Below are positions 30,280-38,954 of a stretch of 64,000 nt of DNA, piece after piece (position 1 is the first letter of the stretch; every line of letters begins with the position of its first letter). This DNA is from Bacteroidales bacterium (GTDB lineage Bacteria; Bacteroidota; Bacteroidia; Bacteroidales; F082). The notes beneath the pieces are model-generated. The model ran no database searches, had not been told where the DNA came from, and saw only the letters and a program-made list of their open reading frames with translations. The stretch spans positions 1 through 64,000 of the forward strand of contig JAFRRE010000178.1 in the NCBI GenBank assembly GCA_017428285.1. Direction: 5' to 3'. The position numbers and the translations under genes were made by a program.

Positions 30280-31158
30280 ATGTCCGAAAAGAGTTCAAGC
30301 AAAAGCCGTGTGGCAGGGTCCTATTTCATGTCGCTGATGAGTATTTCGTTAGTACTCTTCCTCTTAGGCGTGTTTGCCCTGCTTATGATGCATGCGCAGA
30401 AACTCTCCAACCATCTCAAGGAAAACATCGGCTTCGAGGTGGTGATGAACAGCAATGTGAAAGAAGCCAATATCCTCAAACTACAACAGGAACTCGACTC
30501 CATGCCCGCCGTGAAGTCGACGGAATACATCACCAAGGATGAGGCCATCCGCCGTTTGAGCGAAGACCTCGGCGAAGACTTCCTGCAATGGCTCGGCAAC
30601 GAAGAAAACCCGCTCCTCCCCTCCATCGATGTGCGCTTCAATGCCGACTGGGCCAACAATGACAGCATTAACCTCATCCAAGCCCAACTGAAGAAAAACA
30701 AGGATGTCAAGGAAATCTACTACCAAAAATCCTTGGTCAACTTAATCAACCAGAATGTCAACCGCATCGGCCTCGCGCTGATGATTGCCAGCTTGGTACT
30801 ACTCATCATCTCCATCACACTGATACGCAATACGATACGACTTAGCATATACTCAAAGCGCTTTCTCGTGCGCAGCATGCAACTTGTGGGGGCAACACCC
30901 GCCTACATCCGTCGGCCTTTCATCAGGAGTGGCATCACCCAAGGCTTTTTCGGAGCTTTACTGGCCGATGCTTTCTTGGCACTGCTGCTGTACGGTCTCA
31001 CCAAACGCTTACCGGAACTGACTTTTGTACAAGACTATAAAATCATCATTGGCATCTTTGTCGGTGTCCTCATTTTGGGCATCCTTCTCGGCGGTCTTTC
31101 CACGCGACTGGCCCTCCGGAAATACCTCCACGCCGACATCGACCAACTGTACGCTTAA
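30280..31158 (+). CDS. ftsX: Cell division ABC-transporter permease FtsX
   Basis: A 292-aa inner-membrane protein. TM1 lies at about 20-40 ([20 protein letters not shown]), an extracytoplasmic PLD-like loop at 50-165 and three C-terminal TM segments with the FtsX core ([25 protein letters not shown]). With FtsE it activates peptidoglycan hydrolases at the septum. The start is the ATG at 30280; the upstream frame is leader. It is first in a conserved Bacteroidota cluster, followed by DUF3098 and uppP. ftsE is not in the window. Confidence 0.92.
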   Translation: MSEKSSSKSRVAGSYFMSLMSISLVLFLLGVFALLMMHAQKLSNHLKENIGFEVVMNSNVKEANILKLQQELDSMPAVKSTEYITKDEAIRRLSEDLGEDFLQWLGNEENPLLPSIDVRFNADWANNDSINLIQAQLKKNKDVKEIYYQKSLVNLINQNVNRIGLALMIASLVLLIISITLIRNTIRLSIYSKRFLVRSMQLVGATPAYIRRPFIRSGITQGFFGALLADAFLALLLYGLTKRLPELTFVQDYKIIIGIFVGVLILGILLGGLSTRLALRKYLHADIDQLYA

Positions 31159-31161
31159 GGG

Positions 31162-31184
31162 TCGTTGAGCCTGTCGAAACGCCC
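31162..31184. repeat. Dispersed repeat, copy (TGAGCCTGTCGAA)
   Basis: GTTGAGCCTGTCGAAACGCC just after ftsX belongs to the family whose best copy is at 45831-45854 (CCTGAGCCTGTCGAAGGG). Confidence 0.55.
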
Positions 31185-31189
31185 GAATA

Positions 31190-31236
31190 ATCTTAAGTTT
31201 TAAATCTTAAATCTTGAATTTTAAATACTACTGAAT
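31190..31236 (+). repeat. AT-rich leader repeat before the DUF3098 gene
   Basis: TTTTAAATCTTAAATCTTG and neighbouring words, closely similar to the leaders before glyA and glyS; it ends directly before the ATG. Confidence 0.5.
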
Positions 31237-31512
31237 ATGGCAAAAGAAATAACAAAAACAAAAGCAAAAACGACCGAAGTTGCTGACAACCAAAAGGTCA
31301 TGCCCTTCGGCAAACAGAACTACATCATCGTGCTCATCGGTATCGCCCTGCTTGCCTTGGGCTTCATCCTGATGATTGGTGGAGGCTCCTCTGACCCCGA
31401 TGTGTTTAATCCAAAAATGTTTGATTTCCAACATATTACTCTGTCCACCATTTTGATTTTGGCAGGATTTGTCGTTGAAATCGTGGCAATATTCTGGAAA
31501 GGAAAAAAATAA
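31237..31512 (+). CDS. DUF3098 membrane protein
   Basis: A 91-aa protein with a charged, Lys-rich N-terminus and two TM segments (about 31-53, IIVLIGIALLALGFILMI; and 68-87, STILILAGFVVEIVAIFW). This is the DUF3098 family, regularly found between ftsX and uppP in Bacteroidota. Its function is unknown; the genomic context points to cell division or envelope synthesis. Confidence 0.85.
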   Translation: MAKEITKTKAKTTEVADNQKVMPFGKQNYIIVLIGIALLALGFILMIGGGSSDPDVFNPKMFDFQHITLSTILILAGFVVEIVAIFWKGKK

Positions 31513-31514
31513 TT

Positions 31515-31610
31515 CATCGCTTTGCGTCACTGCGAGGCACGAAGCAGTCCAGATGATGTGTTACTGGATTGCTTCATCGTTCCTCCTCGCAATGATGACA
31601 AGTACATAAA
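31515..31610. repeat. Inverted GCGTCACTGCGA / GAAGCAGTCC repeat
   Basis: CTTTGCGTCACTGCGAGGCA and ACGAAGCAGTCC face GGATTGCTTCATCGTTCC and TCCTCGCAATGATGAC, giving an imperfect inverted repeat of about 95 bp between the DUF3098 gene and uppP. One half occurs again at 6026-6062. It looks like a small non-coding mobile repeat. Confidence 0.6.
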
Positions 31611-31620
31611 ATGAAAAACT

Positions 31621-32454
31621 ATGGATTGGTTACAAGCATTAATCTTAGGCATTATTCAAGGTTTGACGGAATATCTGCCCGTCAGCAGTAGTGGTCACTT
31701 AGCCATTGGTCAAGCCCTCTTCGGTCTCGAAGACGGCGAATCGAACCTCGCATTTACGGTTTTGCTTCATGTGGCCACCGTGCTCAGCACCTTGGTCATC
31801 CTCTGGAAGGAAATCGTGTGGATTTTCAAGGACCTGTTTGCCAAGCAGTCGTGGCGCAAATACTGCAACCTCAATGACGGCACAAAATACGCCTTCAACA
31901 TCCTCATCTCAATGATTCCCGTGATGATTGTCGGCTTGTTTTTCAAGGATAAGGTAGAAGAGGTCTTCGGCTCAGGCCTGCTCATCGTGGGCATCATGCT
32001 CTTGGTGACGGCTTCGTTGCTTGCCTTCTCCTACTTCGCAAAACCCAGACAAAAGGAAAACATCAGTGGTTGGCATGCCTTCATCATCGGTATCGCTCAG
32101 GCTTGCGCCGTGATGCCAGGTCTGTCGCGCTCGGGTAGCACCATCGCCACAGGTTTGCTGTTGGGCAACAAAAAGGAAAAATTGGCTCAGTTCTCCTTCC
32201 TGATGGTCATTCCTCCTATTCTCGGCGAAGCTTTGCTCGATGTCAAGGATATGTTTGAGGTTGGATTCAGCCAAGCCATGAGCGGCATTTCGCCCGTGGC
32301 AGCCATCGTGGGCTTCCTGGCAGCCTTCATCTTCGGCTGCATCGCCTGTAAGTGGATGATCAACATCGTGAAAAAGGGCAAGCTGATTTGGTTTGCCGTG
32401 TATTGCGCCATTGTGGGTATTTTGGCAATTGTTTTACCTTATATCCTCAAGTAA
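31621..32454 (+). CDS. uppP: Undecaprenyl-diphosphatase
   Basis: A 277-aa polytopic membrane enzyme of the BacA/UppP family that recycles undecaprenyl diphosphate to the monophosphate carrier. The two signatures are present: [19 protein letters not shown] at residues 8-26 with the catalytic Glu, and [16 protein letters not shown] with the second SGS-type motif around 160-175. Eight or so TM helices can be traced. It lies in the conserved ftsX-DUF3098-uppP-truB-queA order. Confidence 0.95.
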   Translation: MDWLQALILGIIQGLTEYLPVSSSGHLAIGQALFGLEDGESNLAFTVLLHVATVLSTLVILWKEIVWIFKDLFAKQSWRKYCNLNDGTKYAFNILISMIPVMIVGLFFKDKVEEVFGSGLLIVGIMLLVTASLLAFSYFAKPRQKENISGWHAFIIGIAQACAVMPGLSRSGSTIATGLLLGNKKEKLAQFSFLMVIPPILGEALLDVKDMFEVGFSQAMSGISPVAAIVGFLAAFIFGCIACKWMINIVKKGKLIWFAVYCAIVGILAIVLPYILK

Positions 32455-32557
32455 TTGCTTCGAAGAAGCATTGTCGAGAGCCCGATAAGGGCAAGCCGAC
32501 AGATAGCGACTGGAAAAAGATTTATTATAGATTGATGTAAGATTTGCTTCAAAAAAA

Positions 32558-33301
32558 ATGTTCAACTTCGAAGAAGGCGAGGTCATCCTCATCGACAAGC
32601 CCTTGGACTGGACTTCGTTCGACACAGTCAACTTCATCCGTTCCTTGCTCAACCGTTGCTATGGCATCCGCAAGCTAAAGGTGGGCCATGCTGGCACTTT
32701 GGACCCATTGGCCACAGGCCTGCTCATCCTCTGCACAGGCAAAATGACCAAGCAAATCGACAACTATCAGGCGCAGGTGAAGACCTACACGGGCACCATC
32801 CTGCTCGGCCAGACCACCCCAACCTTCGACTTGGAGAGCGAACCTAACGCCTTCTTCCCCACTGACAGCATCACGCCAGAACAGATTGAGGCTGCCCGCC
32901 AGCAGTTCATCGGTGACCTGAAGCAATACCCGCCCAAGTACTCCGCCATCAAAATCAAGGGGAAACGCGCCTTCGACTATGCCCGATCCGATGAGGAAAT
33001 CGAGCTGAAAGCCCGCGATGTCCGCATCGATGACTTCAAACTCAACCTCGACCGTTTCCCTGAACTCGACTTCGAAGTCACTTGCAGCAAAGGCACCTAC
33101 ATCCGTAGCCTCGCCAACGACTTCGGCAAGGCATTGGACAACGGCGCCTGTTTAACATCTTTAAGACGCACCCGCATCGGCGACTTCAAAGTCGAAGATG
33201 CTTGGCCGTTGGAAAAGCTGAAACAGCACATCATCGACACGGGCGACGCTTTTAAGGAATGGAAAAAGGAACAATTGGAAAAAGAGCAAAAACAAGCTTG
33301 A
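32558..33301 (+). CDS. truB: tRNA pseudouridine-55 synthase
   Basis: A 247-aa enzyme that makes pseudouridine at position 55 of the T-loop. LIDKPLDWTSFDTVNF opens the fold, and VGHAGTLDPLATGLLILCTG contains the catalytic Asp. KYSAIKIKGKRAFDYAR and CSKGTYIRSLANDFG are further family blocks. The protein lacks a C-terminal PUA extension, as usual for this phylum. The ATG follows an A8 tract after a 100-bp spacer from uppP. Confidence 0.96.
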   Translation: MFNFEEGEVILIDKPLDWTSFDTVNFIRSLLNRCYGIRKLKVGHAGTLDPLATGLLILCTGKMTKQIDNYQAQVKTYTGTILLGQTTPTFDLESEPNAFFPTDSITPEQIEAARQQFIGDLKQYPPKYSAIKIKGKRAFDYARSDEEIELKARDVRIDDFKLNLDRFPELDFEVTCSKGTYIRSLANDFGKALDNGACLTSLRRTRIGDFKVEDAWPLEKLKQHIIDTGDAFKEWKKEQLEKEQKQA

Positions 33302-33326
33302 CAATCAACACATTAATAAAAAACAC

Positions 33327-33357
33327 TTGACAAAATTTCGGTTTTGTCGTATCTTTG
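33327..33357 (+). promoter_or_regulatory. Promoter of queA
   Basis: TTG at 33327-33329 (inside TTGACA) and TATCTTTG at 33350-33357, 20 bp apart, 37 bp before the queA ATG. Confidence 0.65.
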
Positions 33358-33394
33358 TAATTTGTTTCAGAAAAATCAACAATAACATCATACA

Positions 33395-34444
33395 ATGAAA
33401 CTCTCACAATTCAAATTTAACTTGCCGAGCGAGCTCATTGCGCTGCAACCTACACAAAACCGCGATGAAGCCCGCCTGATGGTTGTCGACCGCAAGACCG
33501 GAAAGATTGAACACCGTGTCTTCAAAGACCTCGTGGATTATGTCCGCGACGGGGACGTGTTTGTCATCAACAACACTAAGGTGTTCCCCGCCAAACTCTA
33601 CGGTGAAAAGGAGAAGACTGGTGCCAAGATTGAGGTGCTGCTACTCCGCGAACTCGACCACGAGAGCCGCCTTTGGGATGTGCTTGTCGACCCAGCGCGT
33701 AAAATCCGTATCGGTAACAAACTCTACTTCGGTGAAGGCGATGAGCTGGTGGCCGAGGTCATCGACAACACCACCTCGCGCGGCCGCACATTGCGCTTCC
33801 TTTACGACGGCACCTACGACGAGTTCAAGAAGACCCTTTCAGGACTCGGCCACACGCCCATCCCGAAAGAACTCAACCGCGAGGAACGCCCTGAAGACGC
33901 TGAGGACTTCCAGACCATCTACGCCAAAGTGGAAGGTGCAGTTTCGGCCCCTACCGCTGGTATGCACTTCAGCAAAATCCTGATGAAACGCTTGGAAATC
34001 ATCGGTGCCTCCTTCGCTGAGTTGACCTTGCATCCTGGCATGGGCAACTTCCGCGACATCGAGGTGGAAGACCTCACCAAGCACAAGCCAGACTCGGAAG
34101 AGATGTACATCGATGAGGAATGCTGCACCTTGGTTAACGAGGCCAACGCACGCCACAACAATGTGTTTGCCGTGGGCACCACTTCGCTGAAAGCCCTTGA
34201 GACAGCTATGACCATCGGTGGCAAGATCAAGCCCTACAAAGGCTGGACAAACAAGTTCATCTTCCCGCCTTACACTTTCTCCGTAGCCAACTGCATGATC
34301 ACCAACTTCCACCTGCCCAAATCGCCCATGATGATGGAGGTGGCCGCATTCGCTGGTTACGACCTGCTGATGAAGGCCTACAAGGAAGCCATTGCCGAGA
34401 AGTATCGTTTCTTCACCTATGGTGATGCGATGTTGATCATTTAG
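33395..34444 (+). CDS. queA: S-adenosylmethionine:tRNA ribosyltransferase-isomerase
   Basis: A 349-aa enzyme that makes epoxyqueuosine from preQ1 in tRNA, using the ribosyl group of [57 protein letters not shown] and [14 protein letters not shown] are typical, as is [15 protein letters not shown] and [17 protein letters not shown] near the end. It has its own promoter although it belongs to the truB-queA cluster. Confidence 0.96.
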   Translation: MKLSQFKFNLPSELIALQPTQNRDEARLMVVDRKTGKIEHRVFKDLVDYVRDGDVFVINNTKVFPAKLYGEKEKTGAKIEVLLLRELDHESRLWDVLVDPARKIRIGNKLYFGEGDELVAEVIDNTTSRGRTLRFLYDGTYDEFKKTLSGLGHTPIPKELNREERPEDAEDFQTIYAKVEGAVSAPTAGMHFSKILMKRLEIIGASFAELTLHPGMGNFRDIEVEDLTKHKPDSEEMYIDEECCTLVNEANARHNNVFAVGTTSLKALETAMTIGGKIKPYKGWTNKFIFPPYTFSVANCMITNFHLPKSPMMMEVAAFAGYDLLMKAYKEAIAEKYRFFTYGDAMLII

Positions 34445-34563
34445 CTATCAGCCATCAGCAGTCAGCTATCAGCTCAGTTTTGCTGGCTGAAAGCTGATTG
34501 CTGAATGCTGAAAGCCAATCTTGAATTTTGAATCTTTGAATCTTAAATAAATAACTAAAAATA
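34445..34563 (+). repeat. Repeat leader of glyS
   Basis: AGCTATCAGCC/GGCTGAAAGCTGA-type palindromic words (34443-34513) are followed by AATCTTGAATTTTGAATC and CTTTGAATCTTAAAT, ending at the glyS start. The same two-part layout precedes glyA. Confidence 0.6.
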
Positions 34564-36087
34564 ATGAACCAAGAAGATTTTTTCAAGAAAATAACCGCTC
34601 ATGCGAAGGAATATGGTTTTATCTTCCCTTCGAGCGAAATTTATGACGGACTGTCAGCCGTTTACGACTACGGCCAAAACGGTGTGGAGCTGAAGAAGAA
34701 CATCCGTGAATACTGGTGGAAGGCCATGGTGCAGATGCACGAGAACATTGTCGGTATCGACGCCGCCATCTTCATGCACCCCACCACCTGGAAGGCATCA
34801 GGACACGTCGATGCTTTCAACGACCCGCTCATCGACAACCGCGACTCAAAGAAACGGTACCGCGCCGATGTGCTTGTCGAAGATTATATGGCCAAGATCG
34901 AGGAGAAGATTAATAAAGAGGTGGAAAAAGCTCGCAAGCGCTTCGGCGACGCCTTCAACGAGGAGCAGTTTGTGACCACCAACCCGCGCGTGCTCGAACA
35001 CAAGGCCAAAATCGAGGAAATCAGCCACCGCCTGTATGGTGCCATGGAAAGAAACGACCTCGACGCCATCAAGCAGCTCATCCTCGACCTGGAAATCGTC
35101 TGCCCCATCAGTGGTACCCGCAACTGGACCGATGTGCGTCAGTTCAACCTGATGTTCGCCACCAAGATGGGTAGCGTGGCCGACGGCTCCGACACCATTT
35201 ACCTGCGTCCTGAGACGGCACAAGGCATTTTTGTCAACTACCTCAACGTGCAAAAGACCGGCCGCATGAAGATCCCGTTTGGCATCGCCCAGACTGGTAA
35301 AGCCTTCCGCAATGAGATTGTGGCCCGTCAGTTCATCTTCCGCATGCGCGAGTTCGAGCAGATGGAGATGCAGTTCTTTGTCCGTCCTGGCACGGAACTC
35401 GAGTGGTTCCAACACTGGAAACAGGAACGCCTCAACTGGCACCTTTCCTTAGGTCTGCCCGCCGAGAAATACCGCTTCCACGACCATGAGAAGCTGGCCC
35501 ACTACGCCAACGCCGCCACCGACATCGAGTTCGACTTCCCATTCGGATTCAAGGAACTCGAGGGCATCCACAGCCGTACCGACTTCGACCTCTCGGCCCA
35601 TGCCAAATACTCGGGCAAGAAACTCCAATACTTCGACCCCGACACCAACGAGAGCTACACGCCTTATGTCATCGAGACTTCCATTGGCCTCGACCGTATG
35701 TTCCTCGCCATGTTCAGCAACGCCTTCACCGAGGAGAAGCTGGAAGACGGTTCAGAGCGCGTGGTGCTGAAGTTGCCGGCCATCCTTGCACCTTACAAAG
35801 TCGCCGTGCTGCCGTTGGTCAAGAAAGACGGTCTGCCGGAAAAGGCCCGCGAAATTATCGACTCATTGAAGGCCGACTTCATGTGCCAATACGAGGAGAA
35901 AGACTCCATCGGCAAGCGCTACCGTAGACAAGATGCCATCGGCACACCGATGTGCGTCACCGTGGATAACGACACCTTGGTTGACAACACCGTCACCGTG
36001 CGCGACCGCGACACGATGGCCCAAGTGCGCGTCCCGATCGACAATCTGAGAAACATGATTTTCGATGAATTGAAGCCGAAGAAATAA
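34564..36087 (+). CDS. glyS: Glycyl-tRNA synthetase (homodimeric type)
   Basis: A 507-aa class II enzyme of the alpha2 type, not the tetrameric alpha2beta2 form. YGFIFPSSEIYDGLSAVYDYG is the N-terminal signature; LMFATKMGS and YLRPETAQGIFVNYLNV lie in the catalytic core; FRNEIVARQFIFRMREFEQMEMQ is motif 2 and YVIETSIGLDRMFLAM motif 3. The C-terminal anticodon-binding domain (APYKVAVLPLVKKDGL) is complete. A zinc-ribbon gene follows after 5 bp, evidently in the same transcript. Confidence 0.96.
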   Translation: MNQEDFFKKITAHAKEYGFIFPSSEIYDGLSAVYDYGQNGVELKKNIREYWWKAMVQMHENIVGIDAAIFMHPTTWKASGHVDAFNDPLIDNRDSKKRYRADVLVEDYMAKIEEKINKEVEKARKRFGDAFNEEQFVTTNPRVLEHKAKIEEISHRLYGAMERNDLDAIKQLILDLEIVCPISGTRNWTDVRQFNLMFATKMGSVADGSDTIYLRPETAQGIFVNYLNVQKTGRMKIPFGIAQTGKAFRNEIVARQFIFRMREFEQMEMQFFVRPGTELEWFQHWKQERLNWHLSLGLPAEKYRFHDHEKLAHYANAATDIEFDFPFGFKELEGIHSRTDFDLSAHAKYSGKKLQYFDPDTNESYTPYVIETSIGLDRMFLAMFSNAFTEEKLEDGSERVVLKLPAILAPYKVAVLPLVKKDGLPEKAREIIDSLKADFMCQYEEKDSIGKRYRRQDAIGTPMCVTVDNDTLVDNTVTVRDRDTMAQVRVPIDNLRNMIFDELKPKK

Positions 36088-36092
36088 AGCCT

Positions 36093-36893
36093 ATGCAAGT
36101 CAAGTGTGATTTTTGCGGCTCAATGATTGACGAGAAGAGCGAGCGCTGTCCCTGTTGCGGCGCTCCTCTCTCGGGTGCTAACCGCACTGCCAAGGAGCAG
36201 CCCAAGACCATCGAGGAGCTGCGTGCTTGGTATATCGCACATCACCTGCCACCAGAAGAAATCACTAGGTTTTTCATCGGCAAAAACATCACTGAACCGA
36301 AAGCCTTCGGTATCTACAAAGATAGCTTTGGCGACTTCGTGGTTTACAAGAACAAGTCAACTGGAGAGCGCGCCATCCGCTACCAAGGTACCGATGAGAG
36401 GTATGCCGTCAACGAACTTTACCAACGTCTGAAGGCGGAAATCGCCGACCAGAAAGGCAACCGACCTGCAAGCAGTCCGCAACAGCCTTTGGTGGACAAG
36501 ACCGTCAAAAAGAAAAAGAAGAGAAAAGGCTGTCTGTTTGCTGTAGGTATCTTCTTTGTCGTCATGTGCCTCTTGGTGGCCATTTTTGACAACACACCTC
36601 CTAACGGCTACTACAACTACAACGGCACACAATATTATCACCAAGGCTCATCGTGGTTCTATTACGACAAAGAAAAAGACGACTGGTTCAAGTCCTATGA
36701 AGAAATCGACATTACGGACAAGAACGCAAAGGACTACAAAACCTACCAACATTCGGGCAAATCATTCGAAGAGACCAGTTGGTATGACTCAGGTAAACAT
36801 AGCGACGATTCCGGCTGGGACAACGACAGCAACTGGGACAGTGACAATGACTCATGGGACAGCGGTAGCACCGACTGGGATTCGGACTGGTAG
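36093..36893 (+). CDS. Zinc-ribbon membrane protein with Trp/Asp/Ser-rich tail
   Basis: A 266-aa protein that I cannot assign. It starts with a zinc ribbon (CDFCGSMIDEKSERCPCCG, two CxxC pairs, residues 5-23), followed by a region with helical and strand segments, a Lys-rich stretch (KKKKKRKGC) and one TM helix (about 149-166, FAVGIFFVVMCLLVAIF). The part after the membrane is Tyr-rich and ends in about 30 residues of repeating W-D-S (DSGWDNDSNWDSD...). The ribbon side is likely cytoplasmic by the positive-inside rule. It is co-transcribed with glyS. Confidence 0.7.
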   Translation: MQVKCDFCGSMIDEKSERCPCCGAPLSGANRTAKEQPKTIEELRAWYIAHHLPPEEITRFFIGKNITEPKAFGIYKDSFGDFVVYKNKSTGERAIRYQGTDERYAVNELYQRLKAEIADQKGNRPASSPQQPLVDKTVKKKKKRKGCLFAVGIFFVVMCLLVAIFDNTPPNGYYNYNGTQYYHQGSSWFYYDKEKDDWFKSYEEIDITDKNAKDYKTYQHSGKSFEETSWYDSGKHSDDSGWDNDSNWDSDNDSWDSGSTDWDSDW

Positions 36894-36910
36894 AGACGAA
36901 AATTTCGCCT

Positions 36911-36939
36911 TGTAGAGACGGTGTGCCACCGTCTCTACA
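36911..36939. repeat. 29-nt palindrome (28-nt repeat family, copy 4)
   Basis: TGTAGAGACGGTG, a short centre, then CACCGTCTCTACA. It lies 18 bp after the zinc-ribbon gene and may end the glyS transcript. Confidence 0.8.
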
Positions 36940-37079
36940 TAGACAACACCATAGACAACGATTGAACTTCGATTTTACAACAAATTGAAATTCAATCGTT
37001 TAATATTTTAAAGCATCAAGAGATGATAGACAAGCACTCCAAAGGGCTTGACAAATGTTTTTTGTCTTGGAAAATGCTA

Positions 37080-37087
37080 TATTTTTG
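37080..37087 (+). promoter_or_regulatory. -7 box of the T9SS cargo/TPR operon
   Basis: TATTTTTG, consensus match, with TTTG at 37061-37064 as a possible -33 (15-bp gap, short). It is followed by a 76-nt A-rich leader. Confidence 0.45.
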
Positions 37088-37163
37088 CAATGCAAACCCA
37101 AAGGAATGCATAAATCAAAGCAACGAACAACAAAACAAAGTATAAACAATAAAACCTAATACA

Positions 37164-38954
37164 ATGAAAAAGCTATTTGTAATCTTCATCCTCTGCCTCG
37201 GCTGCTGCGGCATCCTTGAAGCGCAAAACATTTGGGAACCCTTGAATCTTCCAGGTTCGCTCAGGGGGGTGAATACCCAAGGTGATTTGTTCTGCATCAA
37301 GTACGCCTATCCTCTAACTCTGCAACGCTCGCAAGACAAAGGTGAAACTTGGGAAACCGTGTTCACTGGCAATATCGGAAATTGCATCATCGGAGACAGA
37401 GGCAGGATTTTCCTCATAAGCGACCGTATCATTTATTACTCAGATGATAACGGCGACACTTGGTCTCACACTTCACCTATTAATGAAGATTCCGGCTATA
37501 ACCATTTCAGCAGTATGAGAATGTGTTCTCCTTTGAATGATACACTCGTTGGATGGGAATCTCCTTATATTACTTGGACATTTGATGGCGGCAACACTTG
37601 GGATTCGACACACATCGCCTTCATGGAATACGACCAAGTAATCTCAAGCCTCCTCGTCAAAAAAAACGGTGACGTATATGCCAGTATTTGGCATCACATC
37701 GGACCCAACATCGGTGTGTACCATACCACCCTTTCAGATATGCGTAACTGGGAACTCGTTGCCTTTGAAGGCATTGGCATTAAAGATATGGCATTTGATC
37801 CTGAAGGCAATTTGCTTTGCGCTGTTGATTTCGATGGTAGCTTTTCAGGCTTTGAGCATGTGCCTGGATTTTATGCCTTTCGGGCCACCAGTATCGATGC
37901 CTCCCGCAATGGCATCATTTACAAACATAGCATTTCGAATACAAACACGGCGGTTCTGTCCTATTCCTTTGACCATGGTGAGCACTTCTACAACACCTTT
38001 GAAAACCTTCCCATCTCAGAACTCGCTCCTACCGGCCTCTCCATTGGCTGGGACAATCACATGTATTTTGTAGGCGATGGGCAATTTTGGAGGAGCATTC
38101 CCTATGCCAATGACATTCCTAGCATTTTCACTTTGTTTTCTGACTGGTATTACGAAATCCTCAACGACGACGGCAACATCTCTTACCAGCATCTGGAATA
38201 TGTCGGTGATACGCTGTTCGATCGAGCAAGCAAACGTCCAAAGGTCATCGTGCGCAGTAATACCCACTACGACCGCAACGAAATTACTGAAGTCACTCAC
38301 GAATATGTCTACGAGGAAAACGGCAAAGTGTATTGGTGGAACAAAACCACTGAAGAATTCACAACACTATACGACTTCTGGGCTAATGTTGGTGACGAGT
38401 GGGACATCATGGTAGGTAACGAGACCATCACTGTCCATGTTGATGCCATTGACGATAGTTACGAATACAACAATAGGAATTACAGAGCGTTGCATATCAC
38501 CGACGCAAACGACATTTTCAGCGGCACCATCATTTGCGGCCTTGGCCATCTGACGAGTTTCTTCCCTGAAAAAATGATGACGCAAGGTAAAAGATCCAAT
38601 GTGGAAGGTTTACGCTGTTACTGGAGGGATGGCATCTTAGCATACAAAGATGGTGAAAGGGACTGTGATGAGATTTATCAACAACTGCACAACGGTATTG
38701 AGGAAGACGACCCTTCGACAGACTCCGGGACCTTAACGGTTTATCCGAATCCCGCCAACGGCGTTTTGTTTGTAGAGACAGTGCATGCACCATCTCTACC
38801 AGACCAAACTTACCGCATCACCAACCTCGTGGGACAAACCCTTCTGAAAGGTTCGATTAATGCTGAAACCCAGCAGATTGACATTGCCAATCTGACTGCG
38901 GGGATGTATTTCTTCAATGTGGGAGAACAAACCGTGAAATTCGTAAAACAATGA
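37164..38954 (+). CDS. Secreted Asp-box (BNR-like) protein with T9SS sorting domain
   Basis: A 596-aa exported protein (signal MKKLFVIFILCLGCCGILEA). Asp-box motifs SxDxGxTW recur: SQDKGETWETV, SDDNGDTWSHT and TFDGGNTWDST, the mark of a sialidase-like beta-propeller. No sialidase Arg triad is evident, so it may only bind or scaffold. The last 75 residues are a type A T9SS domain (LTVYPNPANGVLFVE... GMYFFNVGEQTVKFVK). Two dispersed repeats lie in frame near the junction: one gives DPSTDSGTL (38711-38732) and one gives VETVHAPSLPD (38771-38800). The stop overlaps the next start as ATGA. Confidence 0.85.
   Translation: MKKLFVIFILCLGCCGILEAQNIWEPLNLPGSLRGVNTQGDLFCIKYAYPLTLQRSQDKGETWETVFTGNIGNCIIGDRGRIFLISDRIIYYSDDNGDTWSHTSPINEDSGYNHFSSMRMCSPLNDTLVGWESPYITWTFDGGNTWDSTHIAFMEYDQVISSLLVKKNGDVYASIWHHIGPNIGVYHTTLSDMRNWELVAFEGIGIKDMAFDPEGNLLCAVDFDGSFSGFEHVPGFYAFRATSIDASRNGIIYKHSISNTNTAVLSYSFDHGEHFYNTFENLPISELAPTGLSIGWDNHMYFVGDGQFWRSIPYANDIPSIFTLFSDWYYEILNDDGNISYQHLEYVGDTLFDRASKRPKVIVRSNTHYDRNEITEVTHEYVYEENGKVYWWNKTTEEFTTLYDFWANVGDEWDIMVGNETITVHVDAIDDSYEYNNRNYRALHITDANDIFSGTIICGLGHLTSFFPEKMMTQGKRSNVEGLRCYWRDGILAYKDGERDCDEIYQQLHNGIEEDDPSTDSGTLTVYPNPANGVLFVETVHAPSLPDQTYRITNLVGQTLLKGSINAETQQIDIANLTAGMYFFNVGEQTVKFVKQ
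38711..38732. repeat. Dispersed repeat within a reading frame
   Basis: CCCTTCGACAGACTCCGGGA is the reverse complement of the TGAGCCTGTCGAAGGG family with three changes. In the T9SS gene it is read as PSTDSGT, the same frame in which the copy in the AsmA-like gene is read. Confidence 0.55.
38771..38800. repeat. 28-nt palindrome within a reading frame (copy 5)
   Basis: GTAGAGACAGTGCA and TGCACCATCTCTAC with the same length and ends as the intergenic copy at 22466. It lies inside the T9SS sorting domain and keeps the frame open. Confidence 0.7.
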
